A stretch of DNA of 64,000 nucleotides from Margaritispora aquatica (GCA_007644065.1 VJWN01000007.1:310001-374000), one strand, 5' to 3'; counted from the first letter of the stretch, positions 46,509 to 59,257 are shown. Translations and numbers: made by a program. The notes: generated by a model not told the origin, from the letters alone.

Positions 46509-48081
46509 CTATCGACGTATCCGCTTATTGTTGTTGTGATAATACCCTCCTCGATCGTGGCGGTCACTCCGGGGATAGCCTCGAGGACCTAGATCTTTCC
46601 TCTCTGGTTTGATCTGTTCCTCCACTTCAATCTCATACTCCTCGTATTCGACCTTGAAGAACTCGGATACGGTCTCTTTTTCCTGCTTGGCTTCCGCAGC
46701 ATCGAGCATAAACCTAATCGTTCCATCTTGACCTCGTGCTCCAACTCCCTTCCTACTTGATCCGGCTGATCGAGGACTCAAATTGGCTGGCGAGTGATCC
46801 TTTCCATTATGGCCGTTTATACCATTGGTTCCATTGGTAGCCAAACGAGCATCAGCTGGACTGGCTGGTGTGACTGGTGTCTTTGGAGTTTTGACATTTA
46901 GCTTGTGTCCGTTTGTCTTCAATGGCTCGTGCTGCTGAGTATATCGGGTAAGAGGTGGGTGATTGTCAACTTCCTGGTTGAGTTTTAGTCGTATTTGGAG
47001 AAATCTCTCGACAGTATGGTTAGCACCAACTATGGTACACCGCTGAAAATGTGTGTAAAGATCCAAGAGATCCAGAATAGCTTCGATGACTTCTGCCCTG
47101 TTTGTACGCCACTTTCGATATTTGGGTGATCGCTCGCCATGGATTGCTGATTCCTGCTTCTCAAGGAGGATTGTAGCTAGTTCGATACATGCAAATGCCA
47201 TGGCGGAACAGCTTTGCTTGATGGGCCCAAAGGTTTTGTAGAAATCAATCATGATGTTGTATGCGACATTGGCTACCTCTTTCTGGATTCCGGCTTCTTT
47301 TGCAAGTTTGATGAGATGTTTTTGAGGATAGCGGACACGGAAATCGAAGTTAGAGGCCTCGAGCATCAGACGTTCGAGCCCGATGGTGATTTTGGAAGAA
47401 CCTTCAAAGAGCTGTTCTAATTAGCCAAGGGACAAATATCAACCCATTGAATGACCTACCATATCATCAGGGCTCAAATAATCTGCAGGTGAAACTTTGA
47501 GGTTATGCGCCGCGCATAGGATCTCCCTTGATTTCTTTAATGTATCCTCAATCTTGCATGCTGTGAGCAGAGCCGCAGCTGCTGCGTCTTGAAATTGGTA
47601 TTCATTGTCTCTGTGAGCCAGACGGAACTTGTGAAAGTAGCTCACAGCTGTGTCGAAGGTACGGATAGGTCTATAGCTATCAGCGTGTGCTACAAACAAC
47701 CCCTTCAGAGACTCACAGTTGCAAATGTATCCGCACATCGTTGATCCACTGTACGCCTTGTAGTCTGAAGTGATCTTCTCTGGTCGGGTTCGTGCCTATA
47801 GCGACTAGTTGCCCTTGAAGTTGCTGCTGGAATATGTATTGCTGCGAAACGTGGATGTACGAAGCGTGGGGTCCGACGATGTTTGTCTCTGGAATTGGTG
47901 CTGCTGGAGCAGGTTGGGCATTAGCAGGTGCCATATTGAGATGCACCTGAGGATGTGATTGCAGTACTGAAGTTTGCCCTTTGCCTCGTCTTCGATTTGT
48001 TCGGCGTCGACGTGATCCAAGGATTCGGAGCGCGGAGAAAACTTTCTCCGCAGTGTCCTGGTCCATATTAGGTAATGACAT
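46509..48081 (-). CDS. CTK2: CTDK-I complex cyclin subunit (Ctk2 / Lsc1-like)
   Basis: Three exons (48081-47717, 47670-47460, 47411-46509) give 492 residues. This cyclin activates the Ctk1-type kinase that phosphorylates Ser2 of the RNA polymerase II C-terminal domain. After a Pro/Gln/Ala-rich N-terminus, the first cyclin box begins near YIFQQQLQGQ. It shows VQWINDVRIHLQLPIRTFDTAVSYFHKFRL, DAAAAALLTACKIEDTLKKSREIL, then the hallmark LMLEASNFDFRVRYPQKHLIKL of this subfamily. The second box contains AFACIELATILLEKQ. The tail is low-complexity (NGTNGINGHNGK), then acidic, ending in an Arg/Tyr/Asn-rich stretch. CTK3 is not in the window. Confidence 0.87.
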
Positions 48082-48403
48082 ATTGCTGGTTCTGTTGGGG
48101 TTTTGGAGAGGAAAGGCTATTCGTACTGCCAGTGTTTTGAAGATAAATTCGACTTCGTTTTAGAGACTGTCCATTGAATGTCAAGGTAAGTGGCGATAGA
48201 AAGTCCAAAGATAGGTATTGTTCCTACCAATATCTTGCAACGACCCAGCTCAAGATGAGAAAAGCTCCTGCCCGAAGGCCTTCAGTGAAAAATATTCATT
48301 GCATGATGTAGTGGTTGCTATGCGTTTCCCATAACTAAACATTCCTTAGAATCCCTAAACGCCATGCTCCAATAATCCTACAAATATAGCTTCATAAGTA
48401 GTA
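48082..48403. promoter_or_regulatory. Intergenic: Ctk2 upstream region
   Basis: A 322-bp spacer between the Ctk2 start and the end of the thioesterase gene, both minus strand. It should hold the Ctk2 promoter. No individual site is called. Confidence 0.4.
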
Positions 48404-49423
48404 CTATAAGTCTACCTTCGTCTCCTCTACTGAAGATACCTGCGCTTGATTAAATGTCTTTCCCATGGGCCCATAGTAGCTTGAGAAAACTTTCTTCAAA
48501 ACCTTCTCACTGATGCTCATATGTCCTCCAGGCGTGGTCTCAAAGTGCAATGCTCCTTTCTTGTCCAGAGTCTTCAATCCCAACCAGTCTTCCGTATACA
48601 TATCTCTCTGCCTCAACTCTGTGACTTCAGTTCCATTGACCTCAAAAAACCAACCAGACTCCTTGGGTATCACAGTGGTATCATCCTCAAAAACGTACAT
48701 GACGAATTTTTCGAGCTTCTCGAGATTTGCCTTGTATTTCTGATTCTTTAGCACACGCTCGTTGTTGATATCCGCCAGAAAGTTCGAGTATTCTAGAAAT
48801 GAATCAATCTGTGCAGGATCTCTGTAATACTGCGCAGGCACCAGCCTAGACTGGATGGCGGAAGTCCAGGTATTGCGCTTGAGTAAGGTTTCCGCACCCT
48901 TGCAGAGCCAGTCCGTCATCTTACATTGCTGGAACTCCGATATACCATTGTGTTGGCTGCCAAATGTCACCAAGCTTCTGACAGGTGGGAAGTTGCATCG
49001 TTCGATATATCCTCTGAGAAACTGGCCACCCTGCGAGAAACCCAGCGCGTCTACAGCTGGTGCCGTAGATAAAATTGGATGTGCAGCAAGGTCGGCGCAT
49101 ACTTTCTCAATCTGTACTGTCAGGTTACCAAAGAATGTTGCGGTGCGATCAGCAGAGGCATCCTCGTCAAGCCGTATTATGTAGGTAAGTGTGCCTGGAT
49201 TCGTTTCTTCGGCCAGTGCAGCGACATCCGCTAGACCGTCGGCGTCGTATTGGTCTCCCAAGCCATGCCAGATGATGAGAGGAAGAGGTGTGTCGTCGTC
49301 GTTCTTGTTGTTAAATCTTGTAGTTGATTTCGAGAGGGTGGCGGGTGATGGGATTGGGAGGATGAGGGAGATGACTTGAGGTGTAAGGGTGAATAGGAGG
49401 AGGAGACTGGAAAATCTCGCCAT
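48404..49423 (-). CDS. Palmitoyl-protein thioesterase (PPT1-like)
   Basis: This enzyme removes fatty acyl groups from cysteines of proteins in the vacuole/lysosome. A single exon gives 339 residues from the ATG at 49423. The longer frame upstream reads as leader, and the chosen start opens directly into a signal peptide (FSSLLLLFTLTPQVISLILP). The alpha/beta-hydrolase motifs are all there: LIIWHGLGD (about residue 50), nucleophile Ser130 in GFSQGG, TFGSQHNGI, and the Asp/His partners expected in the EDWLGLKTLDKKG and GGHMSIS segments. NLT and NGT are possible N-glycosylation sites. The length is close to the human enzyme (306) with a longer N-terminus. The assignment is firm at family level. 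Confidence 0.92.
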   Translation of the reverse strand: MARFSSLLLLFTLTPQVISLILPIPSPATLSKSTTRFNNKNDDDTPLPLIIWHGLGDQYDADGLADVAALAEETNPGTLTYIIRLDEDASADRTATFFGNLTVQIEKVCADLAAHPILSTAPAVDALGFSQGGQFLRGYIERCNFPPVRSLVTFGSQHNGISEFQQCKMTDWLCKGAETLLKRNTWTSAIQSRLVPAQYYRDPAQIDSFLEYSNFLADINNERVLKNQKYKANLEKLEKFVMYVFEDDTTVIPKESGWFFEVNGTEVTELRQRDMYTEDWLGLKTLDKKGALHFETTPGGHMSISEKVLKKVFSSYYGPMGKTFNQAQVSSVEETKVDL

Positions 49424-51057
49424 ATTTCCCGATTTCCAATGCTTAAGTGTTGTTCCAGTATAATTGAAGATTGTTGCTGGATGATGTTTACTTGTTGCTC
49501 GACCTGTTTGATGTCGACGATGATAGGTAAGACTCAAGAGCTTCCCATGGCAAGGATGTTGATTTGTCAGCAGCCAACTCTATTTCATCCTCTCTCTCGG
49601 TTTTCTTCCCTGGACTTAAAATAATAAGCGCACATTAGCCAGGAAAGTTACTTGCTCACTGTTCGATGTCTCTCGCAAAATTACCAACTACTACATGTGT
49701 TCTTGATGGAGCTATTTTGGGGTAGAAGAGCAAAGGGCAGTAAGAATGCAGAGCTTCAACATTTCGCTATTCCTCTCTGAGGTGAAAGGTACATATCAAT
49801 ACAATATTACTTCACTTCGGCCAGTACGTGGAAGATCTTAAAACGTAATGATGATACGACGGACACGCACTCCCGCACTATTTTCCTTCTGTCATTGTGC
49901 CTTTATACTATTTGAAGTGTGAGATATCCCTTGGAAGCTCCAGGAGGCTTTCTGGCATAGTTCCATTTAAGAAACGAATTTTGACATTCGTTGCACAGTT
50001 GAGATACTGATGACACAGGATGCAGCATTCATCAATTCTGCCACACATTGGTGATTTGAAACGGAAGTATCACATGCAATTGCTCATTTACCTTGTTCGT
50101 CACAGCACTCTTCTTCAAATTCCTATGCATATCTCTGCAACGTCACCATCTTAGGAGGAGGTGGGAAAGGCAGTCATTAAACACAGCTTCGTCAACAATT
50201 TGCATCGCCTTCATGGCCTCCTCACATGAGAAGATTCCGTATGTCCTTCGTAGGTTGCTCAACCAATATCGACGTATAAATTCAACACCACCAATTCGAG
50301 CAGGAGGATAAGATATCACGCAGAGCCATCGCCAACACATTATGTCCTCTTGTAAGTCTCCTCATATGGCATATTTGCGTGGTGATGCAAGATTTCGCAT
50401 GCGTCTTGCAAGAAACTTGACAGGCATCAATTTAAATGCTAAAATTCCTCAATCTGAAGAAACGGAGATCGTCATCAAGTATAGCTTTACTAACACTTTA
50501 CATCCTCAACTTGACTCTTTACAAATATCGGTTCTGTGATGATGTTCCTTTGCGTTGGGCTGGCATGAGCAAGTAAGATACGAAAGAATTGCCACTGAAG
50601 TGCATTCTATCAGCGCATTCGTAACCATCAAGACTACCAACTACCACATGCCTTTCTATCTAACATGAGAGCCGACATTAACCTGTCTGACGATGTTACA
50701 TTTTGGTCTGGAAGCCTAGGTAAGTATGGAGCGCAATCTGCAGTTATGTTCTAGCTAAGGTGAGTTTGGATAGATAGAGCAGAAAGGACTAGATCAGAAT
50801 ATTTGTTCGAGGTTTTTCATTCTCATGCCAACAATCTTCCCTAGTCTAGTTGTGAAGTCTTCTAAGAAGACCACATTACCTGTCCAGTTTCCATTATTAC
50901 CATAAGACGCCCCGAGAACACGCACTTGCCTGACATGCACAGAGATATAGATCATCAATTGATAATCTTCAATCCCTTAGTTGCCCACCAGATCCACAAG
51001 ATGGTACTCTTTTTTCTCTCGCGTTTTTCCTATAAAGGAGGTGTTGTCTCGCCAGCT
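49424..51057. other. Intergenic region upstream of the thioesterase gene
   Basis: About 1.6 kb with no supported gene. Two CAACTA words (near 49684 and 50639) are at background density here, unlike the dense cluster that begins at 51058. Confidence 0.45.
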
Positions 51058-51068
51058 AGTTGTTCTTA

Positions 51069-52378
51069 CTAGTAGATGGACATGTGTGAGTCGCCTTCTT
51101 CAGTAGAATTGGCTGCCTGGACTTGTAGACTGCTATTCAAAATGCGATCCGCAACTTCCTTGGACACTTTAGCTCGAATAATGGTAGTTGATTCATCGAG
51201 TAGGGTTTGAGGTGCATTGACGGCTGTCGAAAGAGCCTGAATTGTGGTCAACTGCTCACTAGTTGTGGCTCCCGACAACTGTCGTAAGAACTCGGCGGGA
51301 TCGCTCAGTTGAGAGGCGATAGGGCCGTTATTCTTCGCCTTGACCATCATGCCAAGGACCAAGCTCCCTCCCAAATCCAACAAGTTGTCACGTTCAGTGG
51401 CAATGTCAGCGACACCTAGTTGCTCGTGAGAAGCTGGGCTGCTAACACCTCCATCCAGTCTGCCTTGCTTTTTGCTCTTGAATGTGAAGATTTGACTGAT
51501 TCGCTTTTTAACAAGTTGGAAGCTAGAGAGCTGCTTGTCTTTCTTAGGGACATGCAACGAGTTGTCAGATGCCTTTGCCGACACGGTTCCAGTATCAGAC
51601 ATACCTCCCATTCTCGTGTCCTGGGAACGGGTCTGGCTAGTTGCAAGTTGAGCACGATCGTTCAACAAGGTAGGTTCTGTAACCGCGATTGCAGTAGTTG
51701 GTGGCATCAAGACACTGGAAGGTGTTGAGCCAGCTCCTTTGATGTTAGTTGTCAACAAGACATCAGAGGGTGGTAATGCATATTCTTCGACATTAGTTGT
51801 TGACGAGCCACCTGAAGTTCGTGAGGCAGTTCCTCCAATACTGGCTGGCGGGTCGATAACCAGTTGAATACCAGTGACCATCTTAGAGCTGTCCTGGACA
51901 AGATCGATGTTGGATCCAGTGCCAACAACTTGAGCTGCCTGGGAAAGCACATCCTGAACGCCAATAGTAGCATCTGTGCCGGCCAGTTGCGCTGAAGTAA
52001 CTTCTTCATATGCAATCTGAGTAGTTTGCGAAAAGATAACAGGAGCTTTTGGCATCTCAGGAACCGCAGCACCGACAAAGCTAGCGGTAGTTGTAGGTGA
52101 GTTCTGAAACTGACCATTGAAAACTCCAAAGAGTTGTGATGGTGAGAATGTTGCTCTGGGATGACTCTTTCCTTGATAGTTGGTCTTTCGAGCGAAATTG
52201 GTAAGCAAAGAAGAGGACCCCGCGCTGGTTGTGTCGTCAAGTTGCATCGAATCGTCGACCTCACCCTTGATCTCCGAAATGGTGTGAATATTCCCAGCTC
52301 TAGCTAGTTGCGGACGTGTCTTATGGTAAGAAACAACAGATCCATCGGGTGTAGTGAGATCAATTATTTCATGCGACG

Positions 52379-52409
<31 letters not shown>

Positions 52410-53305
52410 GATAACAACGACAGCCTTTTGAGGATTACCATTATTTTCATCCGCCTGATGGATACCAGAACCACCACTAGTTGCGCCAGAGACACCAGTA
52501 ACAATCCTTGAAAACCCTGAGGTATTTTTGGCGACAAATTCTGACACAAGACGAATATTGTCCTCGTCTTTAAGAAACTCTCTGATAGAAGCGATATAAG
52601 CTTGATGGCCATTGCTAGTTGTCAAGTCATGACCGGTCAATAGCCGATGGTTGTTGGCCATATCAATTTTGAAAAATGCCTTCAAAAACCACACAGGCTC
52701 ATATCGGAACTTAATACTAGCAACCCCGAAAACAGAGTCACCAATGAGATTGACTCTGCCTTTATTGTGGTTCACTATGGAACCATCAATGGTAATTGCA
52801 GGCGAGCCAACCGATCGACGACTTCCGCAAATCTCGCCGTTGAGGTTCCATTCGCTACCGTTATAGCACTGGCGGACTTTATGTTGGACCCCAAGGAGCA
52901 TCATGAGAGCTACCACCGCGTCTTCATAGAATTGAAAAGCAGGGTATATCTGATACCAGTTTTCCTTCGTGACGCCGGCGACTTTCGATAGTCTCACTAG
53001 TTTAGGTGTGAGCCAGTAGTTGTTCCCATCACCGTGACCGTCTGCAGGCTGCCAGGTCTGGAAAACTGTGTTTGGATCACTTTGCACTTTTCGTGCAGCT
53101 TCGATCTCAGGCGAGGCCTTATTTGTGTGACGGCGTCCAACATGCGGTGGGGCTGCTGGCAATGGGGGTAATCTGTGATCGATGGCGAAGACTGGGGCTA
53201 GTTGCAAAATAACAACTGCACCTATGTTGTATTAGTAAAAAGTTATATGACTAAGATTGGAAAGAAAAACTTACCACTCCGGGGATCACGCTGTGTAATT
53301 GACAT
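51069..53305 (-). CDS. Gene A: uncharacterised 727-residue protein with poly-Asp tract
   Basis: I do not recognise this protein. Two coding exons (53305-53275, 53221-51069) give 727 residues; the short first exon reads MSITQRDPRS and joins in phase. Residues about 60-215 look folded (YWLTPKLVRLSKVAGVTKE, AVVALMMLLGV, Cys-Tyr-Asn-Gly and Cys-Gly-Ser-Arg-Arg loops, then FRYEPVWFLKAFFKID). Residues about 280-310 hold VVVIDDDD, a run of about ten Asp, then HEIIDLTTPDG. The two hydrophobic-acidic patches resemble SUMO-interaction motifs. The middle is Ser/Thr/Ala-rich and probably disordered. Near residue 590 is a basic patch (KKRISQIFTFKSKKQ), and the C-terminus is helical. It may act in the nucleus. 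Its mRNA carries dense CAACTA hexamers. Confidence 0.75.
52380..52410 (-). repeat. ATC/GAT microsatellite coding poly-Asp
   Basis: Ten consecutive TCA/ATC units on plus encode an Asp run in gene A. The tract is a likely length polymorphism. Confidence 0.9.
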
Positions 53306-54124
53306 ATTGAACAAGATCGGTCCTTAGTTGCCGAGCATTTGTCTTCAATAGTGTACGGTGGACCTGTTGAGAAACTACTTCCGTTGATTTGATAGTTGTT
53401 CGAAAATTGAAATACTGTACAGATCATAAGTTAGCTTGGTATCAATCCAAAGCAAAACGAACTAACCTCGACCGTGGCCACAAGTAGTTGCAGAACACTG
53501 CTGAACCAGTATAGGCGCGATTATGGACCCTTAGGTGGTGGAGGTTGTCTTGTGATTCCTAGTTGCGCACTTTCGATCTACATTGTATAAGGTCAGTTTC
53601 AAAAATCTGCAAAACAATTTCTGAGCGTCATTGTACAACTCACGTTGAATAGAACAAACCCCAAAAGACAAAAGACTAACTTACAACGGTACCTTCCAGT
53701 TAACTGGTTTCGCCGGACTTAGAATAAGAAATCTGAATATAGGATGTATGGGTGGTTGTAGTCGTCCTAGAACTCGCAATTGCGCAAGACGATCTGTATA
53801 GGAGGTCAGCTTTGCGTATGATTTGAATATGCAAAATCACTCCTGCCCAACTTGTGCTGCGCACCAAAATGAAAACCAATCCCAAGAAATGATAGAATAA
53901 CTCACAGCCGTAGAATTAGATGACTAGTTGCGTCGTATTTGGAGAAAGTTCCCAGTTGTAAATTGTGTGCGTGTTGAGAAATTGTCTTCCGCAAGTGGGC
54001 CTGTGCAGACGTACAAATCGTAGTGCCAATTAGGCACTGCGAGTTGTGTAGTTGCGATTTTGTAGCCAAGCTATGGGATTTTGTTGTTTCTGCAGATCGG
54101 ATTGTAGAAAAAAAAAGGTAGTTG
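53306..54124 (-). other. Gene A 5' untranslated region with three probable introns
   Basis: No frame here continues into gene A, yet consensus splice pairs occur: 53905-53794 (GTGAGT to TATACAG), 53684-53607 (GTAAGT to TTGCAG) and 53466-53415 (GTTAGT with a GCTAAC branch point to GTACAG). CAACTA copies at 53325, 53393, 53485, 53560, 53935, 54049 and 54119 all fall in the predicted exons or upstream of the first donor. The transcript therefore probably starts near or beyond 54.13 kb. Confidence 0.5.
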
Positions 54125-57100
54125 TGAGGTGATAGGGAAAGGTGGGAGAAGGCTCGCGGATGGAATTTATACAGGCGTTCTGGCGAGGAAAAATAAATCG
54201 CCAAACAACAACAAGGCTCTATCCCAATATTTTCGTGAGGCTGAATTGGCTAAGATGGTTAAATGGCACATCATGGGATCAATATGAGGAGGCTTTTATA
54301 TTATTTATTGCATGTTAACTATCATCGATGAGCATATTTGCTCGTACCTTCAAAAAAGGCAGCTAATCTTAAAATACGCAAAACTTCAGATAGACAGGTA
54401 ATTGTGGAATATTTCTTACTAGTCTCACGGTGACCAACGGTTTGAATGAAGACTGGCTATGTTTAGTAGTGTTGAACCATAACTTCGTTGTGAATGAATA
54501 AAGTCTTGATTTCCATATCTCTTTTACAGAAAGGAGCAAATGTTTGCAAATAGCAGTAAGGGCACGAACTATTGAAAGCTTGCTCGAGGAGTAATGAAGA
54601 ACACCTTCATGTCTCCCTCACAGCGTGGCCTAGGAGCAAGACATATGGAGGTGTGAATCCAACCACAAAAATAACGTGAAAATCGGTAAAATGGAGGAAG
54701 GCTGCATTTCTGCTTGCCAAAGGCCACAAGCCCAACGAGAAAATCACCAATAGATACATTTTCGTGTTACATACAACAATCATGAGCACTATGCCACATG
54801 GAAGAGTTACGACATATGGATGTTTTAAAGCAACATGTATATGCTCAGCCCAGTGGAGTGTATTTGCCCTCCAAGCAGGGTATCATATCCTACTATTCCG
54901 ACTCAATATCTATGCGAGTGTCATGATACAGTGCTGTTGTCGAGCAAGGAATTCAAGACAGGCTCTCAAGTGAAAATGTCGTCGAGACTCAGGTTCGCTT
55001 ATTTAAAATGCGAAGCCTTGACCCTGTAGCTTTGCTTCCAACATCATTTGCGTGCCACATTCCTTACGTACACCACCAATATACCCTAGATATATATCTA
55101 TTTTGTTTTAAATTGTGACTTTACTTGCTTTACATAGATTTTAAAGTCTAGGGACTCGCTATACCTATAAATGACCCGGTCATGGAGGACTGCATGCAGC
55201 AGGCAGGAATTAGGGATCAGTACTGTTAGTCCTTGCCTACATACATTTTGTCTAATCTCTGGAGAAGCTCAAGAAGTTATAGTACGCGGTGGAGTCTACG
55301 GATGTAAGTACTTACCTTAGGCGAAGAAAGAGTGACTTATCTTGACACAAGATAGAGTAAATTGCCTTCGTCTTATGTCCAAGCTTGGTAGACAGAAGGG
55401 CAGCGATAGAGCTACCTCTATAATAGCGTTCTCAATAAGGGGCATCAGACGCGTTTAATCCTTCTAGATTTCATGACCGACGCTTACAATAGGAAATGGA
55501 AAGCTTCAAGGGTATTTTGTCATTGATGTGGTTCTTGGTTATGTCTTATTCTATTATTGTTTGTGCAATTGTAAGTATCATTTTACTTCAAGGAATTCGG
55601 CAGGGAAATGTCTGTTTTGATAGTCAAGATCAGAAAGCAAAAGACATGTGAGCTTCAATCCAATAAAGAGATGAAGAGTCTTTGAGAAGAGAATATTGCA
55701 ATTCTGTGCATGAGACTGACCACATCCAGTAGCTGGTAAGTTCGCATCACTAGAATCAGGCTGAAGGAACTATGGATATCAAGCTAAGGGGAGCATGATG
55801 AAGACCTCTTTTCTTCTCAGTCAATAAATCCTGCTTCGCTACGTCAGGAGATAGTTCAGAACAGTTTAAATAATCTAGAAGAAGAAACATGTCGTTGAAG
55901 ATGAAACGAGGTTGGGGAAATGTTCAATTGGAAGCAGTTTTGATATCCGCTTTTCGAGGGCTAGCTGCTCTACCTTTGATGGTTCTGAGATACGGCATCA
56001 GAGGTATTTGTAGAAGCCGATCTTATCAATGAACTAAGATGTGACAGCTCCAAGCTATCGACTTCTTCGCTCAAGTCCGTAAGGGATGTGAAGAGCTGAA
56101 GAGCTGCAGATTAGCAGTAGCTTTCGAATGCGGGCAATAGAGCGATCAATAATGACATGAAGAACCTTGCGTTCTTGAAGTTTACATTGCAGTCCCATGA
56201 GAATTGTATACGGCCTTTAACATGACCAAGTCTTCGCCAGAGTATCCGAACGAGAGTTTTTCCATGAACGAAATCTCGGCGATGTTGTAAAGATCTCTGA
56301 AGCGACAACGACAGAAATGGCAGTGTTGTCTCTCTTTGGCCTGCCAATCTCTTCCACAAAGTGGTCGTATAAGGAAGAAGGTAGACGTCGCAGAAATAAT
56401 CCAAAGCGATAAAACCACTTCGACTGAACTTGCAGCAAGGTTTTGTGGTCGAGACTCAAGGATAAAAGTAGAGTTCTCTTGTCCACCTACCTTACCATCG
56501 GTGGGGATCTCCTGTTAGAAGCCGCAAGGGCTTAGAAGGAACATAAAGGGAGGTTCCGTAGTCGAGGCTCAACCATCGGGTAGGTTCCTTTGGTCCAAGG
56601 TATTCCTCATCGAGGAAACCTCTCTTGGTAGAAGCAGCCCACATAGGGTGGAAATTCCTAAGACGCAGCACAAGTGATAGCTATCAGAGCACGCACGACC
56701 TCCAACTTCGTCTCTTCTTTAGCATCGTGCGCTAGCTGGGGCATATTATCTTGATTCTCGATAGCATATTCCGATGGCGGGTTCCACGCATTCAATCATT
56801 TTTTGGAGTACGTTGGCCGGGTTAACAACCATGCTTCTGATAATTTCGTTAGCTAAGCTAGGCGCAAAAAGGCTGGTCAGATGAGATATTGCTAATGGTG
56901 AGACTGTATTGCTTCTTACTACTGATTTCTGGCGGACAAGCTACCCTGAGGGGTGATTTGGCTCGAAGGTCTGTCTTGCCATAATACTGCAGCAAATGTG
57001 CGTCAAAGTTTAGGCTACAGTAAAATACTCTATAGGGTCGGGCTTGAGTCTATAACACAGGCAGTGTACTAGTTTCTGGATGAAACGAGGCTGTGATCGA

Positions 57101-57325
57101 GGGGTGGTGCAATGCCGAAGAGGTTGGTGAGCCAGATATTTAGAAACACTGTCGCGCTAAGAGATCGTGATAGGGGGGCAATGGTAAGACATAGAACCTT
57201 ATTAAATGCACACACACAAGATAATAAGTTGTGGGTTCATCTGTCCTCTTCTTTAAGCAGATTCATGGAACCATACTTCATTTCCATCTCCGCTGAGAGC
57301 TCCAAAACAATTCCCTTCAAAGTCG
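54125..57325. other. Three-kilobase gap between genes A and B
   Basis: I see no supported gene. Short frames on both strands overlap without motifs, and no intact mobile element is evident. The hexamer that saturates the flanking genes is absent. Confidence 0.5.
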
Positions 57326-59257
57326 TCAAAATTGTACAATCATTGCAACTACCTCTTCTCCAGCCCTTGACACTTGGACACACATTCTTCTTGCCTCTTT
57401 ACATCCTACACATCCCTCCATAACAGAAATTTCATCAGAAAGCCAGTGGCTAGTTGTTAGAATCGACCGCAAACATAGATTCAAAGTATCGCTCGAATCG
57501 CAATACTCTTGCCAGTATTGATAGTCGCATTCGTGTTGCTTTGACATGATACACAAACACTCTTCCAAAAGCGCCAGCGATGTTCCAGGACCTAGTTTGA
57601 CGCTTTTAACAATACTACTCATGCCTTCACACAAAGACACGACGACTTGATCGACCACAAGCTCTCTAACTGGAGAAACTACTCGTTGTCGCTTGGCATT
57701 GGGCGCTGGTACCGGATGGCTATCGATCAAGGCATTGGAGCGAGGCGATCCTCTGTCGAATGTCCTGTGACTAGTTGATGACAGAACAGAGGCCTTTTTG
57801 GCCACAGCCACACGGGAGTCGGGTAGGGACAAGATCCTAGAATGGCCTGCCGTTGTACTTGTAGCTTGGGAGGAGAGGGTCTTAGTTTGATTCGCTTGTA
57901 ATACTGCTCGTATATCCTTGTGTGGCTCGATCTTGGCAAGGGATGCCAAAGTAGTTATGCGGGAAGCGTCAATTGAGTGCAATGAATCAGCTTCCGTGGA
58001 AAAGGTTGGACTAGTTGGTGTGGCCAACTTCTGTGGCACTTGCAGACTAGAGATATGAGGGCCAGATATATTCGCAGATTCTCTATCTCTTTCTAGTTGT
58101 ACGACTTGCGGCCGATATATCTGCCCATACTCACTTTCCACGGACGATTTTGGTGGCGATTCCAGATGTTTTATTTCCTCTATTTGTTATTGTTGGTTTT
58201 AGTTTTCGCCATACTCGAGAGGGAGACTCACTTTTCTGTGTAGTTGACCGCAAATCGACCTTTTCTCGGTCTTTGTTTGCCTTGATAATGCAGTCTCTTT
58301 CAATCTCCAGGTCAACGACACGTTTTTCGGACTTCCACAACAGAATCAAAAATGTTGTATTTGCTTTCGACGACCTTTCCACTTCCACGATTTTTGCGTC
58401 AAGCTTTGTAACTAGTCCGTTAGATTGATCCTCAGCAATTCGACATCTCTCTCGTAGTTTGTCGACCCATGATTTGTGCTCAGCAAGTTCTCCAGTATGG
58501 TCCTTCGCCTCTTTCTCTAGTTGGGCTATTCGCCTTGCCTTGGAAGAATTCTCTGCACGTAAGCTAGTCAACTCATTTAGTTGTATGCGCTGCGTGTATT
58601 GCGAGTTTTCGACAAGACGAGTGGCATCCAGTAGTTTGGTGAGTTGATCTTCGACGACCTTGTCCAATGTCTCTTTCATGGCTTGTTGCAGTGTATTCCC
58701 TTTTTGAATCTGGGCCGAGATCTCTTTGTTCTGTTATTTGTTAACCACAATTTCTTTTAACTGAACAAACTTACCTGTGTTACTAAGTCTTGCTCGTAAC
58801 TCAGTGATTCGATTTGTGTCTGGAGGTTTTCCTCCTTCTTCTTCAGTCTTTCACGAGTAGTTGCCCAAATTTCTTCTTCTTTTTGACGACTTATGGCTAG
58901 TTCTCTTATCAGATCTTCCTTTTGGCTTTGCATTGTAGATTGGAACAAGATCCTTTCATTATCAAGCGCTTCTCTGTCCTGGTCTAGTTGTCGTGATTTC
59001 TCGTCCCAATCATCATAGATTTCGTTTGCATTGTTGACAAATGCTTTAACATTTGCATCTAAAGTCTCAATAATACCCTGTAGTACTGTACACAAGTTGG
59101 CATAAGCCCTGAGAACGGTATGGATATTGTCAACTGTAGAAACACCTAGTTTTGTACAATACCGATCGTATTCGCTTTCGATTGCATGTACTTGTTGTAT
59201 AGACTTTTGACGATGAGAATTTAGTCGAGCAATATGGTCTGCACCGATGTTATCCAT
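57326..59257 (-). CDS. Gene B: 611-residue coiled-coil protein
   Basis: I do not recognise this protein. Three exons (59257-58775, 58730-58232, 58179-57326) join in phase; the introns are 44 and 52 bp. The N-terminal half is mostly coiled coil (DEKSRQLDQDREALDNERIL, TTRERLKKKEENLQTQIESL, KARRIAQLEKEAKDH). Around residues 330-460 it turns Ser/Thr/Pro-rich and basic. The C-terminal 150 residues (SPVRELVVDQVVVSLCEGM onward) look folded and contain many cysteines, including VMEGCVGCKEARRMC. There is no signal peptide or membrane helix. It is divergently paired with coiled-coil gene C across 270 bp, suggesting co-regulation. Its exons carry ten sense CAACTA hexamers or flank them. Confidence 0.75.

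Noticed and set aside
53902..54204. 100-codon minus-strand ORF upstream of gene A
   Set aside because: It does not continue into gene A through any splice pair and lies in the probable spliced leader.
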